From positions 1 through 64,000 of the forward strand of contig JAJGOT010000339.1 of assembly GCA_022457155.1 (NCBI GenBank): a stretch of DNA of 64,000 nucleotides, written 5' to 3'. The stretch comes from Cladopsammia gracilis. Its lineage: Eukaryota; Cnidaria; Anthozoa; Scleractinia; Dendrophylliidae. Position numbers and translations under genes: made by a program. Position 1 is the first letter of the stretch; each line of letters begins with the position of its first letter. The notes beneath the pieces are model-generated. The model was not told the DNA's origin and did not search any database. It saw only the letters and a program-made list of their open reading frames with translations. This document shows positions 1 to 11,700 of this stretch, piece by piece.

Positions 1-894
1 AGACTGTTCGTTGGCACGCTAGGCTTCACAGTGCTGCTGTTCCTGTTGCCGACCACTGCTATGTATTATGTTGTGTTTACTGTACTCCGGCTCATGGTGT
101 TGTTTGTTAAGGGTGTCATCGCAAGAGCCATTGATAAAATGAACAATCTTCCAGTGTTTCCATTGATTATTGCTTGTGTGAGACCAGACTTGATACCAGG
201 TATATGTAGTTCTTTTTTTTTTTTTTTGGGGGGGGGGGGGGGGTACTCTGCATATGTTTGGGTGGGACTGTGCAGCTGGGACTCTGAAACCCTTACCCTA
301 TACCAGACCGTGTTCAGCTGATTTTGCAACCCTTTTGTAGACTTAACATCGAAAATCCCTGCTCTATACCAGACTTGCTATTTTTAGAACTGTTTGACTA
401 TTAGTATTTTTAATGGAAACCATCTGTCAACAATGTTGCTGCAATGATCTTCTAGATCTTTTTGTTTCATTTAGGGAAGGCTCTTTCTCTTCCAAGTTTC
501 AATTCCTATCAACTTGCCAGGAATATTTCTGGCATTCATGGTTTTTCTCGCCTATGAAAGGTAATTGATGATTTGATTCCATGTTGGTGACAACTTGTTG
601 TCTTCTTCCATTCTAGGGGGTGTAGAGTTTGAATTGCTAGATTCACCAGAATGTCCCAGTACAGAGCTCAATACCCTTCGCAACAGCTTCATTAGGGGAT
701 TAACTGGTCCCATACCATCCGTGTGCCTGGTTCTTCATAGTCAGCCCCTCCCCATTACGCAGCTGTTGTACCACCCGTTGGTAAACAAGTTCCCTGATCA
801 TGACGACTACAAACACAGCTGGCCTTCACTGCTGGGGAAATTGGCTAAAGGAGAATTGATTTATCCGTGGGTGAAACCCAGAAATTCCAAGTAG
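1..894 (+). CDS. PIGQ: PIGQ (GPI1) 3' end, two terminal exons
   Basis: This is the C-terminal part of the Q subunit of the GPI-N-acetylglucosaminyltransferase complex, which starts GPI-anchor synthesis at the ER membrane. Exon 1-199 is read in frame from base 1 and ends at a GT donor (200-201). The last exon runs 617-894, after a CTAG acceptor, and ends in TAG at 892-894. The phase-1 junction joins cleanly to give 158 residues. The first exon encodes a hydrophobic segment with LLPTTAMYYVVFTVLRL, as in the family's last membrane region. The second has the family's GVEFELL start and the terminal KHSW and GELIYPW motifs. The gene begins left of the window. It converges on the SLC1A gene, whose 3' end is about 5 kb away. 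The intron (200-616) contains a T15-G16 homopolymer run. Family assignment is from remembered conserved motifs. Confidence 0.9.
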
Positions 895-1040
895 AAAGTA
901 CAGACATCTATCTTACAAGAAGGCTGACTCATAAGAATATGTTCTTTATGTTAAGGGCTCAGAGAATGTAGCCTGCAGCATAGGCATTTTTGGTGGGTGA
1001 GTGCTTTGCCCGCCATCTTGGATTCCCAAAATGTAGGGTG
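895..1040. other. Downstream flank of PIGQ
   Basis: This is presumed 3' UTR or flank of PIGQ. I see no clear AATAAA signal here, and no coding signal. Confidence 0.4.
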
Positions 1041-1455
1041 CCCGGGGGGGGGTACTCCCTATAATGGGCTATACGGGGATGCTCCGCCCGAAAGGGGTAC
1101 CTTTTTTAGGCTGGAGGTATATGAAAGGGTCGTGATTTCACGAGTTGAAGTATATGAAAGGGTAGGGATTTCACGAAGAATAGGAAAGGGAACCGAAAAC
1201 ACGCCGTTGAGGCGTAAAAAAGGTAGGGAAAACTGCCATTTAAGTCTTATAAAAACGGCCTTTCAAAATATATCAAACAGACGCAAGTAAAGGCTATATG
1301 AAAGGGGTACCATTTTCATTGAAAGGTATATGAAAGGGGTACCATTTTCAATGAAAGGTATATGAAAGGGGTACCTTTTCTGTCAAAGACGGTATATGAA
1401 AGGGCAAGGGTTTGGACCTCGGGGCGGAGCATCCCCGTACAAAACGTTGTTGAGT

Positions 1456-1523
<68 letters not shown>

Positions 1524-1525
1524 GG
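1041..1525. mobile_element. MITE-like hairpin with internal repeats and a 65-base C tract
   Basis: The two ends are inverted: the left end has GGTACTCCC followed by TACGGGGATGCTCCGCCC, and the right end has GGGCGGAGCATCCCCGTAC followed by GAGTACCCC. Between them, a unit containing GTATATGAAAGGGGTACC recurs about five times (1105-1400). The right end runs into an uninterrupted tract of 65 C (1457-1521). No transposase is present, so it is non-autonomous. The reading frames over the C tract encode only poly-Gly or poly-Pro and are not genes. Confidence 0.7.
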
Positions 1526-2548
1526 TAGGGTGTTGGGTTGAAGTGAATGGGGGCAGGGAAGTGGAGAGAGGGGAAAAACCTTCTCCTTCCTTTATCTTTC
1601 TGTCTGACACCTACCCTTTTGGCCACATTTTCTTCTCTGCCAAATCGTCTAATTTCATATTCCAAGATAGGGCCCAAACATTTTCAGGAAGCAAATATTC
1701 AGTGCTTGCTCACCACAAAATACACCTGGACTACAGGCTACAGAGAATGAAGTTAGATAATGTGTTAACCTGTTATTGTACTGCCAGTTTCAGAATCACT
1801 AGTTAATGCAACATAACAGTCATCCACCAGCTAGCCTGACACCCAGGGTTGGAGAAATTTGCAGAGGGTTAAGAGAATTTCAGACTCTTTAATGCCATCC
1901 TATATTTTATAACCCTGAACTTGCTAAAATCAAAGCAAAAACGATGTTGTTTTCTGATAAGAGGTGAAATCTGTTGGTAGACAGTACCTGTTCCAACATG
2001 TGAACAGTTGTCCCATGAAATATGGGGATAAGGCAAGATATGGATATTTCCTAGAACTACACATTGAAACACAAGAAACACAAGTGCCGGTTATACTTTT
2101 ATTTTACCAAGGTTTCTTAGTTCCCTTTACTTAATTACAAAGTAGAAGGAAGGACCCAGGGGTAGATAATAAGGGCAAAAATAATGAAGACCAAAAGGGT
2201 AAAAAAATTAGAAACAAAACGTCAAGAACAGAAATCGGACTTATCCTTGCTGAATTTTCCCTTTGTTTTGACTTTGCTCAGCTTGCTTCTACTATCTGTT
2301 GCTGGGTCCCAGAGGATTATACCCGAATACTAGCTTGCACCTTTTTCCAGCCTTATAATTTTAATAAGCAAACTATTAACCTATTGAATTTATACATTAT
2401 AAACACCTACTGTATTTGTAAATATCTATTTTTAGACTGAAAGTTGCCCTTCTATTGCCCTCTATCCTTGCATATTTTAATCAACAAAAAATGCAAAACT
2501 TTTCTTGGAGGGAAATATTGAACTTCTTGCAGTTTAAACTACTTGTTT
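1526..2548. other. Gene-free stretch
   Basis: AT-rich intergenic sequence. Short open frames on both strands show no recognisable domain, and I see no repeat structure. Confidence 0.4.
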
Positions 2549-2767
2549 AACGCCTTTACTCCCAGAGTCAATTATGGAGACATGTACAATGTAGTCAAGT
2601 GCAGTTCTAACTTTTGAGTCTTTCAACAAAATGCTGTGGTGTGACCATTCAAATGAAACCTCTTTGGCAGTACTTTTGCATGGTACCATTTATTTCTCAA
2701 TATTTTACAAAATGAAATTTGGGATTTTTCTTGAATTTTGATGTTTGGCACTTTTGGGAGTTAAAGG
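2549..2767. repeat. Short inverted-end repeat (CTCCCAGAG family)
   Basis: It starts near TTAACGCCTTTACTCCCAGAG and ends near TTTTGGGAGTTAAAGGG, so the ends are inverted. The interior has GGTACCATGC and AAGTACTGCC segments in inverse orientation that also occur at 61978-62245, so it is a dispersed family. Confidence 0.55.
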
Positions 2768-2872
2768 GTTTTGCCTAAAAAAAGTTTGAAGGAGCCCACA
2801 AGACCAAAAGCTAGAAGTTAGGAACCCAGCTTGTCAAAATGTTGGTGCTACAGCAAAAGTTTAGGTGCTTAA

Positions 2873-3022
2873 AGTGCCTATAACCCTTAAACATATAATT
2901 TTTCAGAATCGACTCTTCATACATTGTTTTGAATGTTGCATTATAGTGACTTATATAGATTTGAATGGACAAAATGCTAATTAGATGATTCTGAAAATAT
3001 TCATTTAAGGGTTATAGGTTGT
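2873..3022. mobile_element. TTAA-flanked hairpin MITE, short copy
   Basis: A hairpin of about 150 bp starts AGTGCCTATAACCC after TTAA (2869-2872) and ends with GGGTTATAGG before TTAA (3023-3026). The interior TAGATTTGAAT..ACAAAATGCTAATTAGATGA is shared with the longer copies at 8037-8495 and 14420-14886. TTAA target duplication is typical of piggyBac-type elements. Confidence 0.6.
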
Positions 3023-3233
3023 TTAATACAGTTCCTTTGATGCCCCAGGCTACTGGGCTTCAGTTAGGCAACAGCCTTGCCCAATGACCTACAAATATCC
3101 CCTACTAAAAATAAAGCCTTACAATTATTAATTACATTACTTGGTATACCTTGATTAATGGTAGCTTTGATTGACCCAGCACACACAATGTTAACACATC
3201 TCTGTCATTATCATTATTATTATCGCTTAATTT

Positions 3234-3373
3234 ACAGACTCAACTTTGTCCCCTGGGTCTCTCTTCTTCCAGTGCCCTGGAGAGAGAGAGAGAGACCCTG
3301 GTCTGGTTTGGTCACATGTCACCCTCTCTCGTTCCAGGGGGCAGAAAGAAGAGAGACCCTGGGAACAAGGTTG
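3234..3373. repeat. Short hairpin repeat
   Basis: The arms CCCTGGGTCTCTCTTCTT (near 3250) and AAGAAGAGAGACCCTGGG (near 3346) are inverted around about 80 bp. A related GAGAGAGAGG..AGACCCTGGGAACGAGG sequence recurs near 48780-48830. Confidence 0.5.
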
Positions 3374-3418
3374 TTACACACTATGATTATATGTTAGCCC
3401 AGTTTGGGGGTCAAGCCC

Positions 3419-3738
3419 AAATCATACCGTCCAGAAGGACGTCGGACACCTTATTGAGACTTATATAATGGAGTAACTGGTTAGCTTTCAGGTGAGGTTA
3501 GGGGTGGCAGTTTATATAGTTAAATTTAAGACTAAGCAACCCGAGAAGCTAGGTGATACAGTGGTATGGTAGGCTATGTAAGCCTAAGCCTAGCTGAGGT
3601 CACAGGTTCAATCCTGAGTGGGATGTTAGATTTTCTTTTTTACACTTAAAAATTTATTGAAAATAAAATTCTAAGTGTCGACATTACGTTATATAAGTCT
3701 CAATTAGGTGTCTGACGTTCTTCTGGAAGGTATGATTT
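3419..3738. mobile_element. TIR element with tRNA-like interior, copy A
   Basis: The ends AAATCATACCGTCCAGAAGG and CTTCTGGAAGGTATGATTT are inverted, followed inward by a second inverted block (GACACCTTATTGAGACTTATATAA and its partner). The middle (about 3535-3625) resembles a tRNA-derived SINE head: GCTAGGTGATACAGTGGTA, and a B-box-like GGTTCAATCC. The same inner block recurs at 45326-45625 with different outer ends, so the inner block is the mobile unit. Confidence 0.6.
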
Positions 3739-4260
3739 AGGCACAACCCAGTTTGAGTGGGTATGCTTAAAAATGGGTATACAGGCTGACTCATTTACAT
3801 GTTAAAATTTGCCAGAAATAAAATAACTGTTTTTGGCTGGCTATTCACTGTGTGGTATATACTATTAAAATAACAATTTGATTTTAATGTAATGGACCTG
3901 CAGTAATTAGCTGCACGCTGTTGCGGTCACCCAGCCAATTTATCTACTGATGTTATTAATTTTATTTGTGTTATGATTATTTGTTCCTCAGCGAAGCTTA
4001 TAAATTAAATTAATAATTATTATTATTCACCAGTGCCAGTGAAGAGTGGTCTACATTCCCCTTGCCATTTCATGGCTTGGCAAATATCCACCACTATCTC
4101 TATTCTAATTGGCTGTTAATATATGGCAATATATTGAGAGTGATGCATGCAATTATGATGCCATACATGACTGTATCTACAGACATTGATATTAACTAGC
4201 CTGCCAGCAAGTTCTCTTGGTTGAGGAAAGGCGGCCAGGAGCTTGCTTCCAGGCTTAAAT

Positions 4261-4395
4261 ACAGTCAAACCTTGTTAACGAGTACACCGAAGGGCCAGTG
4301 CAAAGTGTCTGCAAGAGATTGTATGATTTTGGTATCTTTGGGCCAAGGGAACTATCCGTAATAGGGAGGTGTCCGTATGGAAAGGTTTGACTGTA
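4261..4395. mobile_element. TA-flanked MITE (ACAGTCAAACC ends)
   Basis: The ends TACAGTCAAACCT and AGGTTTGACTGTA are inverted, with a TA at each boundary as in Tc1/mariner-type insertions. There is no coding capacity. Confidence 0.65.
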
Positions 4396-4660
4396 AGTGT
4401 ATAATTACGTACGCTGAAGTGATGACATGTACAAGTGCTACATGTTTTCTACTTTCTAGCACCAACAGGAAATAATCAAATTATTTACAAGTTTCCACAA
4501 TCTGCCAGTCTAAAATGATGAATTACATGTAGGTTTTTGCATGATATCAGAGAATTATTGAGGCCTTGGTTTGTGTTATCCTTGTCGACCTTTGGATTTC
4601 AGTGATAATACAATCACTCCGCCTTATACTTCTCACTATCATCCAAAAACTCAATGCTAT

Positions 4661-5028
4661 ACACCGAATGCAAATATGGCCGTCCAACAATTTTTTGTTT
4701 TGATAGTTTCTCAAGAAAAGAAAAGAAAAGATCAGGTGAGAATAAGTCATTGTGTGCATTTTCAAGGCCATAGTCTTATTTTAGGAGAGGTTATAGCCAA
4801 TAAAATTTTGGGAAAAACATGAAAGCGAGGCTAGTGAGGCTATAATGTCTTTTCTCATACAAATGCTTAAAATTTCAGTGAGCCATAACTTTGCAACCGT
4901 TTAACCAAACACACTCAAACTTTGCAAGATGACACATTTAGCAGCACTTGTTTCCGTGATATCATTAATTTCGCTGAAAGCTTGGTTAAACAAAAAACTG
5001 CCTGACGGCCATATTTGCATTCGGTGTA
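4661..5028. repeat. Inverted repeat of about 40 bp arms
   Basis: ACACCGAATGCAAATATGGCCG at 4661 is mirrored by CGGCCATATTTGCATTCGGTGT ending at 5028. The spacer is about 290 bp. It is probably a non-autonomous DNA element; the outer ends were not resolved. Confidence 0.5.
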
Positions 5029-5875
5029 TTGACTTATTGTTTATTTTTACGCAATTCACATCATTATACACATCATCCCCCCTTATACTACACTCTTATA
5101 GTAGCATGCTGAGATGGGAGAGGATGGGCATTTGTGAAGCATTTATTAATTCTGAAGAATATCTCTTCAAAACTGCCACATTTGGGCCAAAAATATGGGT
5201 CAAATCCCCCAATTTCGGCAAATTATTTCTCAAACTCATTGTTTAATAATTCATAAAGTTTAAAAAAAGAAAATCACAAGCATGATGGTTTGGACAAAAC
5301 GATCCTTATTAGACAGATTTTGGCGATTTCATTCCTTTCTTTTCTCTGTATTTAATGATCATTTTGAGGAGCTATATCCATCAGTCACAAAGGTGTTTCA
5401 TTAGGCATCCTAACACTGTGAAGACAGTTGAAAAAAATTGACTGTGCCCAGTTTTAAGAACCTACTTCTTGGTGTTTGGAAATCCTAATGACTTTGTGTA
5501 CTTCTAATCAGCTCTTTAACTAATGAAACAATAATGACACCAAGTCTAAGTAATTTCATCTTCGTGGGCACCACAAAATTCAGACACCCACACCCCAGGG
5601 TCCTGAATCCAAGTTAAGGTTTTGGCCAAAGGGATGCTCGGACATTCATTGAGGCTCACTTAGGCTTCTAAAATTTTTATGAGATATGCCTTCAAGAGGA
5701 CAAGTTTTCAATTTGTGGCTAATAGCCTGCTTCAAGTTGACTTCCACACAGTGGTAGTACAGGCTAACCATCCCCTGTTTCTGTGGGGATGACAACAGAA
5801 GTCAAATGCCACACATATGCCCCCCCCCCCCCCCACCCCCCCTTCTTAGGTTGTTAATTGTTTTAGTTTATCATT
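5029..5875. other. Intergenic space between PIGQ and SLC1A
   Basis: No gene was recognised. It includes the presumed SLC1A 3' UTR and a C-rich tract (C15 at 5820-5834, then A, then C7) just downstream of the SLC1A stop. Confidence 0.4.
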
Positions 5876-8709
5876 TTAGAAGTTGGTTGCCCCCAGTGAA
5901 GCGTCACTGGCTCGCACCTCATTGGCCTCTCCAGTCTTGGGTGTGTATCGCTCAAACGGTTCCAGAGGAATGTTATCTTCACGCTTTGTGAAGTCCATGC
6001 TCATCAGATCATTACGGGAAAGGTGCTCAACTATACCAGTTCCAAAAGCATCACCCGCGACATTTACAGCTGTACGGATGCGGTCTCTGTAAAAGAGAAA
6101 TTATTTCAATAATAAATACAGTCAGGTTATTTTGCTTTGTTCAGCATCTTTTGACTTACTAAAGAGATAATATCCTTGTAACCAGAGTTAAAACAGAATC
6201 AACGACGGTAAGTAGGGGATTTGTGAGGGAGGCAGAGGATGGGGGGGGGGGGGGGAGTTGTTTGGGGGGGGGGGGGGGGGTGGGGGGTGATTGGGAAGTC
6301 TCAAACTCCCAACCCATTGCTTGGCAGCTCCCACAATCTAATATTTATTGCAGTTACTTACAAAAACCAGTCCACAGCTAAGATGAGTCCAATGTCATCA
6401 GTGGGCAGATTGACAGCTTGAAGGACAAGAACCATGGTAACCAGACCTGCTTGTGGAATTCCCGCAGCACCAATTGAGGCTGCTGTGGCAGTGAAGCTAT
6501 AAATAAATGAAATAATGTAGGGACATAACTACCATTAATTAACCCTTTGAGGACGGTCCCGGCCAAAATCGTTCTTAATGGAACGATAAGACTCCACTGC
6601 TTTAAAAAATTGCAACTTTCTCAATCGCTCGAACATTGCAGTTGTGTGCATTGACTAGAAAGTCCTTCAAAATGAGACACCCAATAAACACAAAAAAGTC
6701 AGCGATTTTCGCAGAATATCAGCGTTTGAATTCGGAGAAGAACAAAAATGTCCGTTTTTAACGTCATAGAAAAACAAAAATCACGTTTTTGCCATCAGTT
6801 GTTTTTATTGAAATCATCGTTGCAAACCCAAAAGTCAACATTCACAGCAAACTTCAGTCCTAGTCCTACCTTAGAAGTGATTTTTTTTATGCTCTTATTC
6901 GTTGCCAGGCCGAGCTGCAGCCTCTCGTTCTTGTGCATCCTGGCCTTGCCTCGATTTTCAACATCACGACCGCACTGCATGCTGGGAAATATCGAGAATT
7001 TTTGACAGGGTTCGTTCCGTCCCCCACATATTTCATATTTATACTAAGTCCACAGCCACTCCGACCTACCACCGAAATTTCACGCTTGTTGTGTTCTTCA
7101 GTGGTCGCAACTTCCAAAATATGCCGTGGTAGGTCGAGAAATTCATCCAGAGTCGAGTCCCAAAGCTGCTTCGTTTTGTGGCGGCCATTTTTCCAGTTCA
7201 ACGAACAACGAGCCAAATTTTTAGACGAAGTACAACACCTAACTCGCTTCATTGAGAAAGTGGACTCTTAGCTACCTTCACGCTTAATGATGCTCATCAG
7301 GCAGCTACTAAAGATGAAAAATGGCTGTAAACTTACCAAAAATCGCATACAAACCATATTTGATCTGTTCGTATCGCTTAACGAAGCAAAAAACACTACG
7401 TCAGAATGACGTTTCTTGTAAACGCGAGCCTTCAGTGTTTTAGAACAGCAGCACTTTCCATGGTAACCCCAAATATGGAGTCACGAAATCCTATGGCTCG
7501 TTTATATGCAGAAAATCAGTCAAAAACGTAAAAAGTCACCGTCGTCAATGGGTTAATGACAACAGTGTCAATGATCAGGGGCGGATCCAGGATTTTTCTT
7601 AGGAGTGGGTGCACCTCTAAGGAATGACGTAACCACGTTTTTTTTTGTTTTCTTTGCAGAATACCAGTTATATTAGAAAGATGCAGGTCATCTCGGGGGG
7701 GGGGGGGGGGGGGGGACAGGGGGGGTGCGCACCCCCTGCACCCCTCCTAGATCTGCCCCTGATGATGAACTTATAAAATTGACTAGAAGATAATACATTT
7801 GAAGATTGATATTTTACTTATGTTCACTAATGCTCTCACTCATGAGATATAAAGTTGAACAAGAGAAGAGAAAGCCAGCCCTGTATTACTTTGTTTACTG
7901 ATATTTTATAAAATAACACTACTTTCGAAGTTTTAAGCCACCAGAAAAGTGGATGTGGGATGAGTCAGCCACTGTAAAAAAAAAACTTGCATTTTATGAA
8001 ACAGGGCATTGCCATATATGGCGACAGCCTGCTTAAAGTGCACCTAACCCCCCAATTTTTTTTTTGCTTAATCAACTCTATGTATGTTGAAAAGTTGAAT
8101 AGTTAAATATTTCTTGTTTTTAACGCCACATTAGTGAGTTATAGAGATTTGAATTTACAAAATGGTAGTTAGATGACGTAAATATGGGAATCATTTAATA
8201 TTATACAACTACTTGTTTTTACCTCCAAGTAATACTTTTTACGAATCAATTGACTATCCACAGTTTGTATTTGGTATTTCTCAAATTGATTTTCCTTAAG
8301 TTGTATATTGCATATTGTTAATTGATGTAGAAATGATGGCAAATTCCGGAATTTACGTCATCTAATTAGCATTATGTAAATTCAAATCTCTATAACTCAC
8401 TAACGCAATGTTAAAAACAAGAAATATTTAACTATTCAACTTTTCAACGTACATAGAGTTGATTAAGCAAAAAAAAATTTTGGGTTAGGTACACTTTAAA
8501 AAGCATCGATCAATACTGAACATGATTTAATTGTTTTCCGATATCCTAAATGTTTACACATGGCGCAAATTGACGGTGATATTCAGTTCAAATAAGTTAC
8601 GTGTAAACTATTGTGTCCCAAGAGACAACAATTGAAAGAGACTTTTATAAGGCTCAGGATATACCATGTTGTCTTACATGTCACCCCTATAGTTCTTACA
8701 TGTATTTGA

Positions 8710-8741
<32 letters not shown>

Positions 8742-11700
8742 TAATAATAATAATAATAATATTTATCCAGGGAGCCCACTCGCCATGGCGGTTTTCAGTG
8801 GGTCCCTGCAAATTAAATTTTAAAATGGTTAAAAAAGAAAATAGTTAAAAATAGTTTTAAAATAGTAAAAAATAGATTGTAAAATAGCTTTAAAAAGTTT
8901 AAAAATGGAAACTTAAGGTTATTTACAAACTTTTAAGCTTTGCTTGTAGAAACTGTAGACCAAAAAAAATCATATAAAAGAATAAATGAAAATATTAAAT
9001 AGAATACTGATGCAAACAATTATCAATTATGCATGAGGTTGAGCAAAATATTGTGATTTGTCAGTGGTGAGTAACCAAAGCCGAACTGATCTTTGAGAAC
9101 TAACAAATCACAATATTTTGTGGTTAGCCGAGTTCATAATTGTTTTATCATTCGATCACCAAATGAAGTCTGTTTTTTCAATTTAATATTTTTTCATAAC
9201 TGCTAAAACAGAGTTTTTTGCATGTCATGTGGTGGGCTCTCGGCCAATGAAAAGACAGAAAAAAATGCATCGAATGGCAATAAATATTATACCATGATAA
9301 TTATACCATCATACCAACTGTATTAATAGGTCATGATAATTATACCACTATACCATCTGTATTAATACCATGATAATTATATTTATACCATCATACCAAC
9401 TGTATTAATAGGTCATGATAATTATACCATTATACCATCTGTATTAATACCATGATAATTATACCATCTACCAACTGTATTAATAGGTCATGATAATTAT
9501 GCCACTATACCATCTGTATTAATACTATGATAATTATACCATCATACCAACTGTATTACAGCCATGCTCCGTCACGTGTGACCAGTATTTTTGAAAATTT
9601 GAATGGATTTTTCAAGTTTACGCGTTGGTTTTGTAAATTCATTCCGAGATTCGGAATTTCCGTAAGAATTTTACCGCATTTTCGGAAACAAAGAGCAACA
9701 AAATATCATTTTATTTGAAATGTTACATATCCGAACAATATCTGTTTTTTTTATGTGCGTAGCAAAGTTATTTTTCTGTTAACTCGTGACTTTCAAAGTG
9801 TTTTCCAGAGAGATCTTCAAGGTTTCATTCAAATCTCAGACATTACAAAGAAATGTGACCCTATTTTGGAAAAGGTGGTTAAAGGTGAAAGGCGTTTTAA
9901 CGCGTTTTAAACGAAAACGCGTTTATTTGTGTTTAAACACCGTTTAAACGCGTTAAGAAAATGTTTAAACGAGTTTAAATAACGTTTAAACGCGTTAAAG
10001 AAACGTTTAAACACGTTTTTGGTAAGGTGGATGTTTCATCTAATCGAGCGTTTAAACGCAATAATTATTTAAATTATGTCAGACCAGTAACATTATTCCC
10101 GCGGGTTTTGAAATAAAGGCGTATAAAATGGCGTTATTTGATAGCTGCTGAAAAATACTAAAACAAGTTATAATATTATTAAAGGCGACTAAGGAAGATC
10201 TATGTATTTATATATTTTCATCAGTATTTAATGCGTAAACGACATACCTCTCTTGAGTCACTTGAGTGTGAAGTAAAGTCGATTCCAGTGACAAATCTAC
10301 TAATACAAAACTTGCCGGGATCTACTGTCTAAATAATCGCTGTAAGAGATTTGTAATTCATACTTGGGACGATCGAAATAAATAAATTGAAGTTGAAAAT
10401 TGAAGCTTACCAACTCTCTACCTCATGCCAGACTGCATTTGTAGCACAAGTCTCATCTTGGGCCATCTCACTTTTCACATTATATTTGGTTCGGTTTTGA
10501 GCGCATAAAACATGAACCACACAAACAAACCACGCACATTTGAGAAATCGCTGTATTGTATGAACTCCAGTTCGAGAAAAACTTGTCACACTCCACGGCA
10601 CTTACAGTCAATTTATCTCTTTTTAATGATGTTTCAAACGATTTAATTCACAAAAGTGAAATTTCCTTTGAGTAAGAAGATAAAATTATTATAAGAGTGC
10701 AAATATTTTCGGCTGTTGAATTGAACAGATCAAGCACCAGTCGGGACTTTGCAAGCGGCATCAAAGTAAATGGCGTGCCATTTGAAAAATGTCTTAGCAA
10801 ATAAATTTCCAAGTCTAATTGCATTCTTTAAAACAAATGTTTTCACCTGTACTGTTACGATTTCTAGTGTTTTTTGTGAGCAGAACTTTGGTTCTTTCAT
10901 AAACGTGACTGAAGCTTGTGTGCATACGTGCTCAGGAATGTGACCTCGGGTCCCTTGGGACCAAACAGAGTACAATGTTTCATTTTCCCACCGCTCGTGT
11001 TACAAAAATAATTATTCAGTTCTTGTAAGAGCGGCAATAATTTTGGCAAGTATTCTATTTTTACTGGATCGACAGCTTCAAAGATACTTCTTTTTCTTTG
11101 TCACTTGCAATTTTAGCTTAATAAGTTTTAAAAGCACTGTTTATCCAACAACACATGGTGATCTACAGTCGGTGAAAACACGCATTAGGAAGCTGTCTTT
11201 GTCTGCTGAAATCAGGATGATAGTCCGGTACGTGCAGTCGAGTCTACAAAACCACATTTATACTAAATGTTTTTTCGTTTTGTAACATATTTCCTACTTT
11301 GTCTTCACTCGTTTCAATCGCTGCTGTTGTAATCTGGATTATTGTACTGTAATAAAATTGCGTGTTTATCAGAACCATGCACAGTCGCTGAAGCAGAAAT
11401 TTGATTCCTGATTGATGATGTGATGTGATCTCTCGTGTCTTAAGCTGAGTGGTGAACGTGGCGAAGGATGGAATCTACCCGTTAAAGAAAATGTTTGCTG
11501 TAGACATCTTTCTTTCGTATTTATTCAAGATGAAAAGGAAAATCGCCATTGGTATGTTTTGCTATGGAATCGTTTATTTTAAGACCTTGAGGTGGATGTT
11601 GCTTTGAAGATTCTTGTCTTATAAACGAGAATGACCGAGGGTTAGCTTGAAATATAAAAATTATGTATATGACTAATATTACCGAGACCAACCTTTATCA

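Noticed and set aside
1348..1806. Poly-Gly and poly-Pro ORFs
   Set aside because: They are translations of a 65-base C homopolymer.
6887..7252. 121-codon minus-strand ORF in the piggyBac-type element, considered as transposase
   Set aside because: No DDE-type motifs or Cys-rich end are visible, and overlapping frames on the other strand are equally open.
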